This document shows positions 51,742-63,269 of a stretch of DNA of 64,000 nt, piece by piece. Made by a program: the position numbers and the translations under genes. Each line of letters starts with the position of its first letter. The stretch's first letter is position 1. Origin of the DNA: Eriocheir sinensis (Eukaryota > Arthropoda > Malacostraca > Decapoda > Varunidae); assembly GCF_024679095.1 (NCBI RefSeq), contig NC_066531.1, positions 5,984,616-6,048,615 on the forward strand, written 5' to 3'. Below the pieces are notes generated by a model that saw nothing but the letters and a program-made list of their open reading frames with translations, searched no databases and was not told the DNA's origin.

Positions 51742-52090
51742 GTGTGAGTTGAGGAGAGGAGTGTGGCGGAGCCAGTCCCTACCCAGACAACAACGAGGAA
51801 GGGCACGCAACCTGTTAGTTTGTACTCCAGCCAAATAAAGGTCCTTAGAAATGACGTACAAACGCAAGTTGAGTAGCAAGAGAGCCATCAACATGAAGAA
51901 GGCTTATCGAACAAGATGGAGCGGCCAAGACCAGGAAGGGAGCAGTTTAGGAGCTTATGAAGCGAGTCGTGATCCTGCCACGCTCACCCGCCGCTCATCA
52001 CCACCTGCTCCACCACCACCTGCTCCACCACCAGCTGATTCGCCACTCCCTTCAGGGGGTAGGCATGCTAAATACGATGAAAATTAGCTG
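51742..52090 (+). repeat. dispersed repeat R, copy 2, right part, with ORF
   Basis: Resumes repeat R after P2. A frame from 51851 reads MTYKRKLSSKRAINMKKAYR, then GAYEASRDPATLTRRSS and a run of Ala/Pro, ending about 52056 at a splice-like CTTCAGGGGGTAGG or at a stop at 52087. Copy 1 has the same start in shortened form (MMYKRKATRN). A basic then Pro-rich N-terminus, function unknown; it may be exon 1 of the gene whose later pieces lie at 54490-54800 and 55166-55458. Confidence 0.5.
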
Positions 52091-52312
52091 CCTGAAATAT
52101 TTATTGAAAACTAGTCTCACTTCAAAACCCTCTTGTGTCCAAATTTGGAGATGATACCTGTAAAAATAAATGAATGAAAATTAATTTTTGAGAAATTTAG
52201 TAGCATTTTTAATTCGCCTAGGATCCAACACCAATGATCAGTTTGCATCCAAACACTGCCTAGCAATTCCTTTTTGATTATATTTCAATCCTCCGATTCT
52301 ATTTTTATATAT

Positions 52313-52314
<2 letters not shown>

Positions 52315-52399
<85 letters not shown>
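52315..52399. repeat. (TA)n microsatellite
   Basis: About 85 bp of TA. Confidence 0.95.
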
Positions 52400-52401
<2 letters not shown>

Positions 52402-52664
52402 TTTTATGTAACAAGGCAAGAAACATTCCACTTAGAAAAATCCCGTTTTCTATGAACTTTGAAAATCTTTAGCTATTTTTTCTTCACACCAAGAAAAAAA
52501 ATGTAAAATCGGAGATTTATAGGGCATTATCTGACAAGTAATATGCCACAAGAATGGTGAAAATTGGTCAACAAATAAAAAAAGCTATAGCAACTTGAAT
52601 TGTAAAAACTTACGTTTTGAGAAAACGGCATCTGAAGTTGAGTGTGTCAAGATGTCAAGATGGA
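52400..52664 (-). other. 3' flank of the MULE pseudogene
   Basis: AT-rich; read in reverse it carries TTGCTATAGC and TTGACCAATTTTCACCATTC. Probably element sequence, but no terminal repeat was matched with the other side (54080-54460). Confidence 0.4.
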
Positions 52665-54078
52665 TCAGTGCCCTCCAGGCGAGTAGTGTAGCTCCTTCTG
52701 CATGCGCTTATTTCTCATTCTCTTCTTCAAAGGTACATCCATCTTCATATCTTGGTTTTCAAGGTATTTTTCAGTAATGTGTGAAAGTGCTCGGCCCAGT
52801 TTTTCATAAATAGCACTGTCTTTGTACCCTGCATTATACAAACTGACTGCATGAGCCGCAGAAAAGTCAAGTTTATTCTTTGATGTGTTTAGGTGTTTTG
52901 GGCAGTACTGCCACAATCTGCTGTGGAATGACTCATTAGGGTTTTGTGTATGCCCTTTGAGGCATCTTTTCATCATCTCATCAGTAACTAATCTTTCATA
53001 AACCTTTCGTACAAGCTGAAGCTGGTCTGGCTCAAGTGTTACAAGTTACACAACTGTATGCCGAGCTATCACCATCACTAATAAAGCTGATGTACCTCAT
53101 ATTATGAGAAAGAGATATGTTCCAACATGCCAGAGCCTCTGCAGCCTCCATTCCCCCTGAGGTACCTATATAGTTCACCTGGCAAGAGGGAGCTTGGTTC
53201 TCCTCCCACCTGGCAAACTCAGTGTCAGTCATTTCTTTCCTGTCATGGCGAGCTTTGCTGACAATGCAAAGTTGACAGATCTTTCCACAGGTCTCATAGT
53301 CCAATATTAGACCAGTGTTTGCATCAATGACTGTTCCAGCACCAAAAAAAGAAGAGTGACCCCGAGTATGCCAAGTCCCGTCAAAACTAACGTCAACATC
53401 TAGTATGCCATCTTCATCGGGGTGTCTGTCAAGTTCTTGGGCATAATAACTGAAAACAGCCTTTCTGCTTTGTTCTAACAAAGACTTTGTATGCTGAACA
53501 GTTTTGTCAGTTATGTAATTTGCGTATCTCATGTACACCCCGCGAGTAAAATGCCTGATGCTCAGTAAGCCACAAATCTTTTCAACACCAGAGTAGGCTA
53601 GTCCAAATAACATTGACAAGTAAGTTATCATCAGAGTTACTGAGTGAATGTTTTATACAGTGGTCTGCACTTGGTTATCAGGAACACTATTTAGTATTAC
53701 ATTCTTGCACTGACTGCACTGTATCACAACACTTGTGTCTGCTTGGTGAGTTATGAAGTTACTGGCAACGTCAATTCCAAGACATACTTTACAGGCAATA
53801 TTGCTAGCAATAGTAGTGAACACGCTTTTTCTCACTATCACATTTTCTTCAGGCGATGTAGAGGAAGATGAAGGTGAAGCTGAAAGAATAAGCTTCCTCT
53901 TCTTTGCGCTTGAAGTTCCTGGTGGCGTGATGCTAGCAGCTGCTGTTGGTGGTGGGGACTGAGCTGGCGCCTCTCCTGAATTACTTCCTTTTTCTCCATT
54001 CTTCTTCTTCTCTCTCACCTCTCTTGCTTTCAGCAGGATCTCTCTTCTGTTTCTGGTTGCCTTGCTTGGTCTAGGCAT
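52665..54078 (-). pseudogene. Mutator-like (MULE) transposase, internally deleted
   Basis: From ATG at 54078: basic start MPRPSKATRNRREILLKARE, Ser/Pro linker, a Cys pair region CKVCLGIDVASNF and IQCSQCKNVIL, an in-frame stop at about 53655, then VEKICGLLSIRHFTRGVYM, DVDVSFDGTWHTRGHSSFFG (first catalytic Asp), CGKICQLC, IGTSGGMEAAEALACWNIS, YISFISDGDSSAY (second Asp). The frame is then lost near 53045 and picks up at RCLKGHTQNPNESFHSRLWQ (near 52960) and GALSHITEKYLE. The order matches animal proteins with the Mutator-like transposase domain, but the stretch that normally lies between SDGDSS and TQNPNES (about 100-150 residues, with the second Cys/His cluster and a catalytic acid) is missing. 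Not functional. Confidence 0.8.
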
Positions 54079-54455
54079 GGTGGACTGCCTCGTGAAGGTA
54101 CTGCGTGATGAAGAAAGAGGCAGAATGCAGAGAGACGAGTGGTAACACACCTCCTCTCTTTATGAAGGACAAAGGTCCGCTGGGAGCTGAGGCAGTGAGT
54201 CACGCCACTCAGTGTTGTGATGATGCCAAATAGCGTTTCCTGCTTCAAATTCAAAACGCTAGAAAAAAACTCATCTTTAGGCCTACAAAGATGTGGTGAA
54301 GTTCCACGTGGAGCGCAAAATGTAAACTATGTGCGCCACGTGCGTGCCATTTAATTAAATGCCCAGACACGTTATTTAAAAGACAGAGACAGATTTCAAA
54401 CTCCGTAGAAAGTTTGTCAGAAGCATGCCGGAGTTGATGGAACATTTATCTCAAA

Positions 54456-54860
54456 ATGGTCCGATCGCTCATTTTGGGCCAAAAATATGCGTACATAACC
54501 CCTTCACCGAGTACCTCATCACGCCCTTCTCCACCACCACCTGCTTCATCACCACCTACTCCACCACCACCAGCTGCAGAATCATTGCCACATGAAACAT
54601 CGCTGCAGCTCCAACAACAAATTCTGCACAGAGGTGTTCAGTTGAACCCTCCTCCTCCTGATACAAGCGAAACTTTCATCACCGTGTCGCTTTACCAGCT
54701 ACAGACACTCATCGCGAGACAGAAGCACCCAGTATGGTCGTGCAGGAATACCTTGACCGTAACCTCTTCTACAATGAGGAAGGTGGCGCCTTCTGACACC
54801 CTCACCAGCGAGTTAGTAATACTTTTTTTTATAAAAAGGGACCAGGGGCCATACTTATAA
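54456..54860 (+). CDS. Pro-rich ORF, function unknown
   Basis: Open frame of 134 codons. The well-formed part (54490-54800) reads SPSTSSRPSPPPPASSPPTP, then SLQLQQQILHRGVQL and ETFITVSLYQLQTLIARQK. Its Pro-rich start resembles the end of the R ORF (52000-52050), and it lies beyond the MULE, on the same strand as the Myb/SANT exon downstream. It may be a middle exon of one gene or a decayed mobile-element gene. No domain recognised. Confidence 0.35.
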   Translation: MVRSLILGQKYAYITPSPSTSSRPSPPPPASSPPTPPPPAAESLPHETSLQLQQQILHRGVQLNPPPPDTSETFITVSLYQLQTLIARQKHPVWSCRNTLTVTSSTMRKVAPSDTLTSELVILFFIKRDQGPYL

Positions 54861-55165
54861 AGAAATTGTGTGTTTGACGTAAGTATCGCCATAACTAGGT
54901 TAAAAAGTTGTGGCTCTCCATAAGATTCAGATTGCATCGCTACCAACCACGGCGAGGTACCTTATCAGCTCAGTTCTTTTATATCAATACTTAGGCTAAA
55001 TAATACCGTAAAATGGATAAAACTATTTACTAAAAATACACTACATCCGTTATATAATTGTTGTAGAAGGTAATGATGAGATTTTTAAATATAATGGCAT
55101 TGTTTATGTCGGCCCCGTTGAAACCAAAGATTTCATTATGGCAGAAGGTTTTCTGAGCTGTTCAG

Positions 55166-55458
55166 CTCGACGCGGCGATTTCTTCCCCTCTCGCCGCCGA
55201 GCAGAGGAGGAGGAGGAAAGATAACTGGGCTCAGGAAGAAATGTTCTTCCTGGCCCAGTTATACAAACATAATGCAGACTTTAGGGTCTTCTATGCGCGG
55301 GGAAAGGCGGCTGTCTGGACGGCGATCATCGAACGCCTGACGGAGGCTTAATTTCCCCCGTGGCAGGACCACCAAGGACTGCCAAAAGAAGTGGCAGTCA
55401 ATGCAATCAACGGCGAAGAGGAATATCTCCGCCCATAAGCAAGCCTTCACTGCTGCAG
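55166..55458 (+). pseudogene. Myb/SANT-like DNA-binding domain exon, frameshifted
   Basis: After an acceptor-like CTGTTCAG the frame reads AEQRRRRKDNWAQEEMFFLA, QLYKHNADFRVFYARGKAAV, WTAIIERLTEA. One extra T at about 55349 then shifts the frame, which continues as NFPRGRTTKDCQKKWQSMQS, TAKRNISAHKQAFTAAG before donor GGTAAGAA (55459). The W...E...L / W..I...L / KKW..L...AK++I pattern is that of the zeste-like Myb/SANT domain found in many arthropod proteins and some transposon accessory proteins. The frameshift could be real or a sequencing error. Confidence 0.6.
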
Positions 55459-56694
55459 GTAAGAAATGTTTCTTATGTTTCACGACATAAAATTATTAGT
55501 CAATCACTACACTATGGTACTTCCACTTTAGAAAAAGCAGTGGCAGGTAGAAGGTAAGACATATACAGCTTTATCTAGCAGACAAACATAAATATTAGGC
55601 AGGCCCAACAAAACTTACCAGTAACATGATCATCTATATATTGGTAGGTGTTTGATCATTTCCTTACTCATCCTTAGTCATTTTCCTGTCCCAAGTTTAC
55701 CTTGAAGTATTACTGAAACAATGGTTTTAGAATACATGATATTTCTTTCTATGAGACTCATAGACACAGCTGAAAAATAAAAAGTGAAGGTCAATATAAC
55801 ACCCATATAACTCATACAAGCTGAACCTCCCCTCATCAGAGCACAAGAGTACTATTAGCATAGACCTTTACAGTATTACCTGTAAATCATTATAAGTAAA
55901 GAGGTTGCATAAGGTAAAGGTAAGTGAAATTTAGTTCAGATGATTTATTATCAAATATTGTCTGGTACGTGTGGTATTTAAGGCTGTGGCTGCCTCTGGT
56001 TGAACATGTAGTTGAAGGATGTGGATAAATGTCACCCACATTATACTAGAAAATGCTTTAAATTTGTTCCTGTATAAAATTGTGTATTCTTATAAGACAA
56101 GTGAAGTTTTTAAGGCATGAAACTTACATTGTTGACATTACCACAATGACTTATATTAAATCTTAATTCCGTGGCTCCGTGCTATACTGAGGCAAGCGAC
56201 ATCTCTGCGAAAATTGAGTACTTATACTCATCAGATAGGCCATTTCAGGCTGCATATTGTAGTGTATGTTTAAAGGATGAATGCGTAAAAATGTGGGGGC
56301 TAGAGGGAAAAAAAAGAAGACTTTATTCAAACGCTGCTCAGCGCTCCTCTCCAAACTGTAGTGAGGCAAACGCCAGGGCGACGGGCCGCCGCTTGTCAAC
56401 AGCTGCCCATACACCTTTCGGAGCCCGTGACGATAACAGGTAAACATTGCCTTTGTTGTATTTTACCTCTTTCCAGTGATTTTACAAGATTTCATAATGG
56501 AATTTTTATATGAATAAGTTTGTCATAAAAAGTATAACCCTCCACATTCTAAATAAATTTCATGCTCAATAGTCTAAGGAGACAGAACGCTGAAATTTAT
56601 TTTGAAACACTGGAAGCCTAGCATATAATATTCTTCAGTCTTTTCTATAGTCAGCTTAATGTCACAGACAAAAGCAAATTTTTTTTTTTTTTTT
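55459..56694. other. no clear gene; possible decayed exon at 56325-56440
   Basis: Mostly AT-rich. The piece 56320-56441 (AAQRSSPNCSEANARATG then a donor GGTAAACA) has the look of a broken exon and could follow the Myb/SANT exon, since such proteins often have a TGGGPP-type segment there, but the frame is not intact. Confidence 0.3.
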
Positions 56695-57053
56695 TTTTAC
56701 GTCGCTGCCTGTTGCGCCGGTAGACATCTTCCTGGTGGTGGTCGGCCCAAGGCTTCTTCCAGGTGGGGCCTGATGGTCAGCCCAGCCCGTTCTGGCGCAG
56801 GCGAGTATTTATAGTGGCGCCATCCTGCATTGGCTCATGCTGCCCCCCGGAACTCGTTCTTGATTCGCTTGGACGGCTTCCTCTAGAGTCCGGGTTGATG
56901 GGTGGTCTTCAGGACAGCATGTGGGTAGTTTTAAGCCACTCGGCGGTGACTGAAAAATCCGAGTGGTAGCGTGGGGATTCGAACCCGCGTCGTCCATCAC
57001 GCGGTGAATGTGGGTCCAGTACGCTACCATTTCGGCCACCGCCTACCCACAAA
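56695..57053 (-). repeat. S1 SINE
   Basis: Reverse orientation; T-run at 56681-56699 (A tail), body and head nearly identical to 37005-37372, with B box GGTTCGAATCC at about 56975-56987. The first of the two CGGCCCA blocks is shortened here (GGTGGTCGGCCCA). It is closest to the P1 copy at 37005. Confidence 0.85.
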
Positions 57054-57427
57054 ATAAAATGCAAACACCTGTGCAAACACCTATCATATTGATAAAAAGA
57101 AAACATGCCACTGTAATGAAATAATAATAATGATAAAAAGACAATCATGAAAGAAAACATGTTGTTTGCGATGATTCGAGAATTTGTAATCACTTTTTTG
57201 CTGCAAATCATTATTATTGCTATGATATTATCAAATGATTGTTATTATTATTATACTCAATATAATAATAATCTTCATGATTTAATAGTTATCATAAGCT
57301 GTTAAAACAGGTGTATGTAATTTCCTTTACGACTTGCTCAAGTAGCCTAATAAGGCTAATAAGGTAATACCTGGCATTTATGGAAAAAAAAATCTTTTCT
57401 TTCTGAAAATCACCAATACTTTTTTGT

Positions 57428-57605
<178 letters not shown>

Positions 57606-57704
57606 ATTACTTATAAATGTTATTATTATTGATTTCATATTAGTTACAATAAATACTACCATTATTCATATACTATAAAATAACTGAGGTTTAGAATCAG
57701 TTGC

Positions 57705-58745
57705 TTCCAGTGGGCTCTGTCTTATCACCCACTCTCTTCCTGTTATTCATCAATGATCTTCTTTCCATAACAAACTGTCCTGTCCACTCGTGCGCCGATG
57801 ACTCCACTCTGCATTCTTCAACTTCTTTCGTTAGAAGACCATCACAACAGGAAGTATACGACTCCAGACTGGAGGCTGCAGAACACTTAACCTCAGACCT
57901 TGCTATCATTTCCGATTGGGGCTGAAGGAACCTTGTGTCCTGCAATGCCTCAAAAACTCAATATCTCCACCTATCAACTCGACACAATCTTCCAAACCCC
58001 TATCGCCGAAACTTCGACAACACTCAGCTGCCACCTTCTTCAACACTAAACGTCCTCGGTCTATCCTTAACTCAAAATATCAACTGGACTCTTCATATTT
58101 CCTCTCTCGCTAAATCAGCTTCCTCGAGGTTGGGCGTTCTGTATCGTCTCCGCCAGTTCTTCTCCCCCGCGCAGTTGCTATCTATATACAGGGGCCTTGT
58201 CCGCCCTCGCATGGAGTATGCATCTCACGTGTGGGGGGGCTCCACCCACACAGCTCTTCTGGACAGAGTGGAGGCTAAGGCTCTTCGTCTCCTCAGCTCT
58301 CCTCCTCCTACTGATAGTCTTCTACCTCTTAAATTCCGCCGCGATGTTGCCTCTCTTTCTATCTTCTATCGATATTTCCACGCTGACTGCTCTTCTGAAC
58401 TTGCTAACTGCATGCCTCCCCCCCTCCCGCGGCCCCGCTGCACACGACTTTCTACTCATGCTCATCCCTATACTGTCCAAACCCCTTATGCAAGAGTTAA
58501 CCAGCATCTTCACTCTTTCATCCCTCACGCTGGTAAACTCTGGAACAATCTTCCTTGATCTGTATTTCCTCCTGCCTACGACTTGAACTCTTTCAAGAGG
58601 AGGGTATCAGGACACCTCTCCTCCCGAATTTGACCTTGCTTTTGGCCACTTCTTCTGATTATTTTATGGGAGCAGCGATTAGCGGGCTTTTTTTAATATT
58701 GTTTTTTTTTCGTGCCCTTGAGCTGCCTCCTTTGTTGTAAAAAAA
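57705..58745 (+). mobile_element. J-family retrotransposon, best 3' copy
   Basis: Starts inside the RT (SVLSPTLFLLFINDLLSITN) with the YADD box changed to CADDSTLH, then, after one frame change near 57935, an open stretch of about 200 residues: ASKTQYLHLSTRHNLP, LNVLGLSLTQNINWTLHISS, SASSRLGVLYRLRQFFSPAQ, SIYRGLVRPRMEYASHVWGG, LHSFIPHAGKLWNNLP. The UTR ends CTGCCTCCTTTGTTGTAAAA and a 20-bp A-run (58738-58756). It serves as the reference for the other J copies in this window. 5'-truncated. Confidence 0.82.
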
Positions 58746-58762
58746 AAAAAAAAAAATCATGT

Positions 58763-59116
<354 letters not shown>

Positions 59117-59198
<82 letters not shown>
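59117..59198. repeat. (TA)n microsatellite
   Basis: About 82 bp, immediately upstream of the DUF7869-like gene. Confidence 0.95.
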
Positions 59199-59200
<2 letters not shown>

Positions 59201-59239
59201 TTATTTCTTTTGCATTGGCTGGTTCACCTGGTTGTTACG

Positions 59240-61178
59240 ATGGCACGTTGTGATGCTACCATTTCTCCTGGTCGTACACAAGCTGCCATCGGCCTCCCAA
59301 CATTTACAACACCTTCAAAAGCCAGAAGGAGGCCATGTAACGAGTCTAATTGGAAAAAACGGGTAGCCAAACACAAACGAAATCTAGGCCATGAGTATAC
59401 ATCGGCGTGTACCGGGAAGAAGATTGCTGCACGCGAAGTTGGGCCTCCTTGTAATTGCTTTAGAAAATGTTATGATCATGCTAACGTAGAAGCTATATTC
59501 AAGGATTTCTGGGCATCAGGCAGTTGGGATGCCCATATACCTATATACAAAAACAAACTACAACTGTGGCAGTGAAAAGGAGGCGAACGGACAATCGTGA
59601 CCAGCAAAAGGGATGCACTAGATATTATCACGTAACAGTTGATGATATACCTGTCACTGTGTGTAAGGCGGCTTTTGCAAATATTCATGGAATATCTAGG
59701 CAACGTTTGGACCGAGCACAGAATAATAAGACATTGACCGGTGTACCCATAGCAGACAGACGAGGCACCACCGGAAATCATGGCAAGATTGCAGTGGATC
59801 GATGGGAGAAGGTTATTAATCATATAGAAAGTTTCCCAACCATAACAAGCCATTATTCCAGAAAATCATCACCTAACGTTCGCTACCTAGACAATGGCGT
59901 GACGTCAAAGCGCCAAATGTACCATCTCTACAAGATATGGGTTGAAGAGAATCATCCTGGTGAGGTGCCCTGTTCTTGGCACTATTATGATGACATCCTC
60001 AAAGCACATTTTTCCCACCTAAAACTCTACAAACCACGCCAAGATACCTGCAAGACGTGTGATATCTACAGTGCTCGATCCAAGGACCCAACTCTGACAC
60101 AAGAAGAGAAGACAACAGACGAAGAAAGACATGCATTGCACCTGGAAAAGGCTGAGACAGGCTACAATCTTCCCAATAATTTGCTAATTAACAACATCAG
60201 CAATACAGTAATGGTCCTGTGTATGGACCTGCAGCAAGCTCTTCCTACCCCAAAAGTTTCGACAGGCATCAGTTTCTACAAGAGAAAAATGTGGACATAC
60301 AACTTCAATATCCATGACTATAGAAGTGGCAAAGCACATATGTTTTTGTGGGATGAAGTGACAGCCAAAAGGGGTGCTAATGAAATTTGCAGTTGTATTC
60401 AGAAATTTGTCAATACCTTTGTACCTCAGGATGTTTGCAAGCTCTTCATATTTTCTGACAACTGTTCTGGGCAGAACAAAAATTTCACCCTACTAATCTT
60501 TTATCTCTCTCTGATACACTCTAAGCGATTGAAAGAAATTACTCACATCTATTTCACAGCTGGACACAATTACATGGCAGCTGATCGGGACTTCGCTCTA
60601 ATAGAGAAGAACATGAGGCGTCACAGCTACATATTCACACCTGATGAACACAAAGAAATCATCAAGAACACGAAGTCAAGCGAGACTCCTTTTCAGGTTG
60701 TAGATATGCAGCAGGATGATTTTAGGGACTTTGACTCTCTGAAACAATATGTCACTCGCCGAAACCCAACTCGTTTGCGTTTCATTGATGCTGCTACTTC
60801 CGTGTGTCTCACACTAATAAGACTGGCTACCTGTGTGACAACACCTACACGTCACTGAGAGAAGGGTGTGGGGAACACGTGAGGGTCGGGAAGGGTTCAA
60901 ATCCTAGAACAGACGCAGCTTTCAACCTCTCCCAATATAATGTGCCTAGAAAGTATGAGAGACTCATTCCTTTATCCAAGGCAAAGGTGGACGATCTCAA
61001 GGTACTTGTGGGAGACTTGGTGCCTCCTTATATCCAACGCACATACTGGGACAGTATCCTGGAAATGGCAGCCGAGCCAAATGGAAGTTGCAATCCTCAT
61101 GCTGATGAGGCTGAGACTGATGGTCAGGATATTGACGAAGAAAATGTGTCTGAAGGAGACTTCTACGACTATGACTGA
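59240..61178 (+). CDS. DUF7869-like (transposase-like) protein, two frameshifts
   Basis: A single-exon gene of about 640 codons in three frames. N-terminus (59240-59560): basic, with ESNWKKRVAKHKRNLGHEYT and a Cys cluster GPPCNCFRKCYDH. Frame change near 59535; then 59560-60800: TRYYHVTVDDIPVTVCKAAF, the GISRQRLDRAQ segment, CSWHYYDDILKAHFSHLKLY, CKTCDIYSA, then the core CMDLQQALPTPKVSTGISFY, FIFSDNCSGQNKNFTLLIFY and AADRDFALIEKNMRRHSYIF. A second change near 60800, then a C-terminus ending in an acidic tail at a TGA (61178). The D-LQQALP, SDNCSGQN and DRDFALIEK blocks occupy the places of acidic residues in an RNase H-like fold, so a transposase origin is likely. It is long, coherent and barely damaged; the frameshifts could be real or base-calling errors. 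Function unproven. Confidence 0.75.
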
Positions 61179-61231
61179 GATAACAATCATGACATATCAT
61201 GACATATCACATATATTAGTTCTTCATTACA

Positions 61232-61233
<2 letters not shown>

Positions 61234-61316
<83 letters not shown>
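61234..61316. repeat. (TA)n microsatellite
   Basis: About 83 bp, about 55 bp after the stop of the DUF7869-like gene. Confidence 0.95.
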
Positions 61317-61320
<4 letters not shown>

Positions 61321-61321
61321 T

Positions 61322-61422
61322 GACTAGCCTGATGGGCGAGCCTCCCATAAGTCCTTCTACCAGTCGGCCAAAGAGGTAACCCACTGGCAGAGGGAAGAGG
61401 AGGCTCGCCCATCAGGCTAGTC
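61322..61422. repeat. perfect 24-bp inverted repeat island
   Basis: GACTAGCCTGATGGGCGAGC (first 20 of the arm, from 61322) recurs exactly inverted at 61399-61422; 53-bp loop. It sits between a (TA)n and a (CT)n/(TA)n array and resembles a tiny MITE. Confidence 0.85.
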
Positions 61423-61881
<459 letters not shown>

Positions 61882-61916
<35 letters not shown>

Positions 61917-62235
61917 GTGTACTGGTTAGTACAGCTATCTCTAAAGTAGCAAACTCGGGTTCGATTCCCGGTGGGCCGCCAAACTTTACACTGACAGTAT
62001 AGTGCAGAGGTAGCAACCTCCTCAGTCACCCGACAGAGCGTTGGTTCAGGTCCTACTTAGACCGCTAAGGTTTTTCCTCTGTCAGCTGGCAGTTTAATAC
62101 TGTCCCCCTTGAGCAAGGGGATGGACTGTGTGGTGTGTGTGAGGTCTCAGCCTTACCCAAAGGTCCATCTCTATGACCTCTAAGCTCCTTCGAGGAGGGC
62201 AACAGCTGGCGATCACGTGAGCAACACCGTCGCTG

Positions 62236-62279
<44 letters not shown>
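61882..62279 (+). repeat. tRNA-derived SINE with CA tail
   Basis: Head at 61914: A-box-like GTGTACTGGTTAGTACAG (61918-61935) and B box GGTTCGATTCC (61958-61968). The body ends with GTCGCTGAATAACACAC and a (AC)n tail to 62279. It is preceded by another (AC)n (61882-61914), so it abuts the tail of an earlier copy. Confidence 0.7.
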
Positions 62280-62590
62280 CACTGTGGTGTAGTTGGTTAG
62301 CGCCACGCTCACAACACGGAGGACCCTGGTTCGAATCTCGGGCGGTGGAGAGGCAGTGGGCGTATCTCTTTACGTGTAGCCCCTGTTCACCTAAGCAGCA
62401 GATTAGGTACGGAATGTAAGCTGAGGGTTGTCACCTCACTTTCCCGTTGTGTGGGTGTGTGCAAGTGGTCTCAGCCCTACCCGAAGATCGGTCAGTACTA
62501 GCTCCGAGCTCATTCCCTAGGGGAACGGCTGGCTGGGGAACCACCAGCAGACCAATGGGTGAATAACACACACACACACACACACACACA
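62280..62590 (+). repeat. tRNA-derived SINE with CA tail, second copy
   Basis: A box GTGGTGTAGTTGGTTAGCG (about 62284-62302), B box GGTTCGAATCT (62328-62338), body with CTAGCTCCGAGCTCATTCCC, GGGGAACGGCTGGC, and a tail GGGTGAATAACACAC then (AC)n. It follows directly on the tail of the previous copy. Confidence 0.75.
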
Positions 62591-62620
62591 TTAGAGAGAG
62601 AGAGAGAGAGAGAGAGGGCG

Positions 62621-62665
<45 letters not shown>

Positions 62666-62836
62666 ATGTGTGTGTGTGTGTGTTATTCACCCATTGGTCT
62701 GCTGGTGGTTCCCCAGCCAGCCGTTCTCCTTAGGGAATGAGCTCGGAGCTAGTACTGACCGATCTTCGGGTAGGGCTGAGACTACTTGCACACACCCACA
62801 CAACGGGAAAGAGAGGTGACAACCCTCAGCTTACAT
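62414..62836. repeat. palindrome with arms of about 210 bp
   Basis: The right half (62637-62836) is the reverse complement of the SINE body of the left half, mirrored around a (AG)n/(CT)n centre near 62625 with GGGCGCATT at the middle. Mismatches are few (CCTTAGGG for CCCTAGGG, ACTACTTGC for AGTGGTC). Confidence 0.85.
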
Positions 62837-62842
62837 ACATAT

Positions 62843-63250
<408 letters not shown>

Positions 63251-63269
63251 TCGCTTGCCTCACTACAGC

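Noticed and set aside
61914..62340. Genuine tRNA genes
   Set aside because: A and B boxes are present but acceptor stems do not pair convincingly and the sequences continue into SINE bodies with CA tails.
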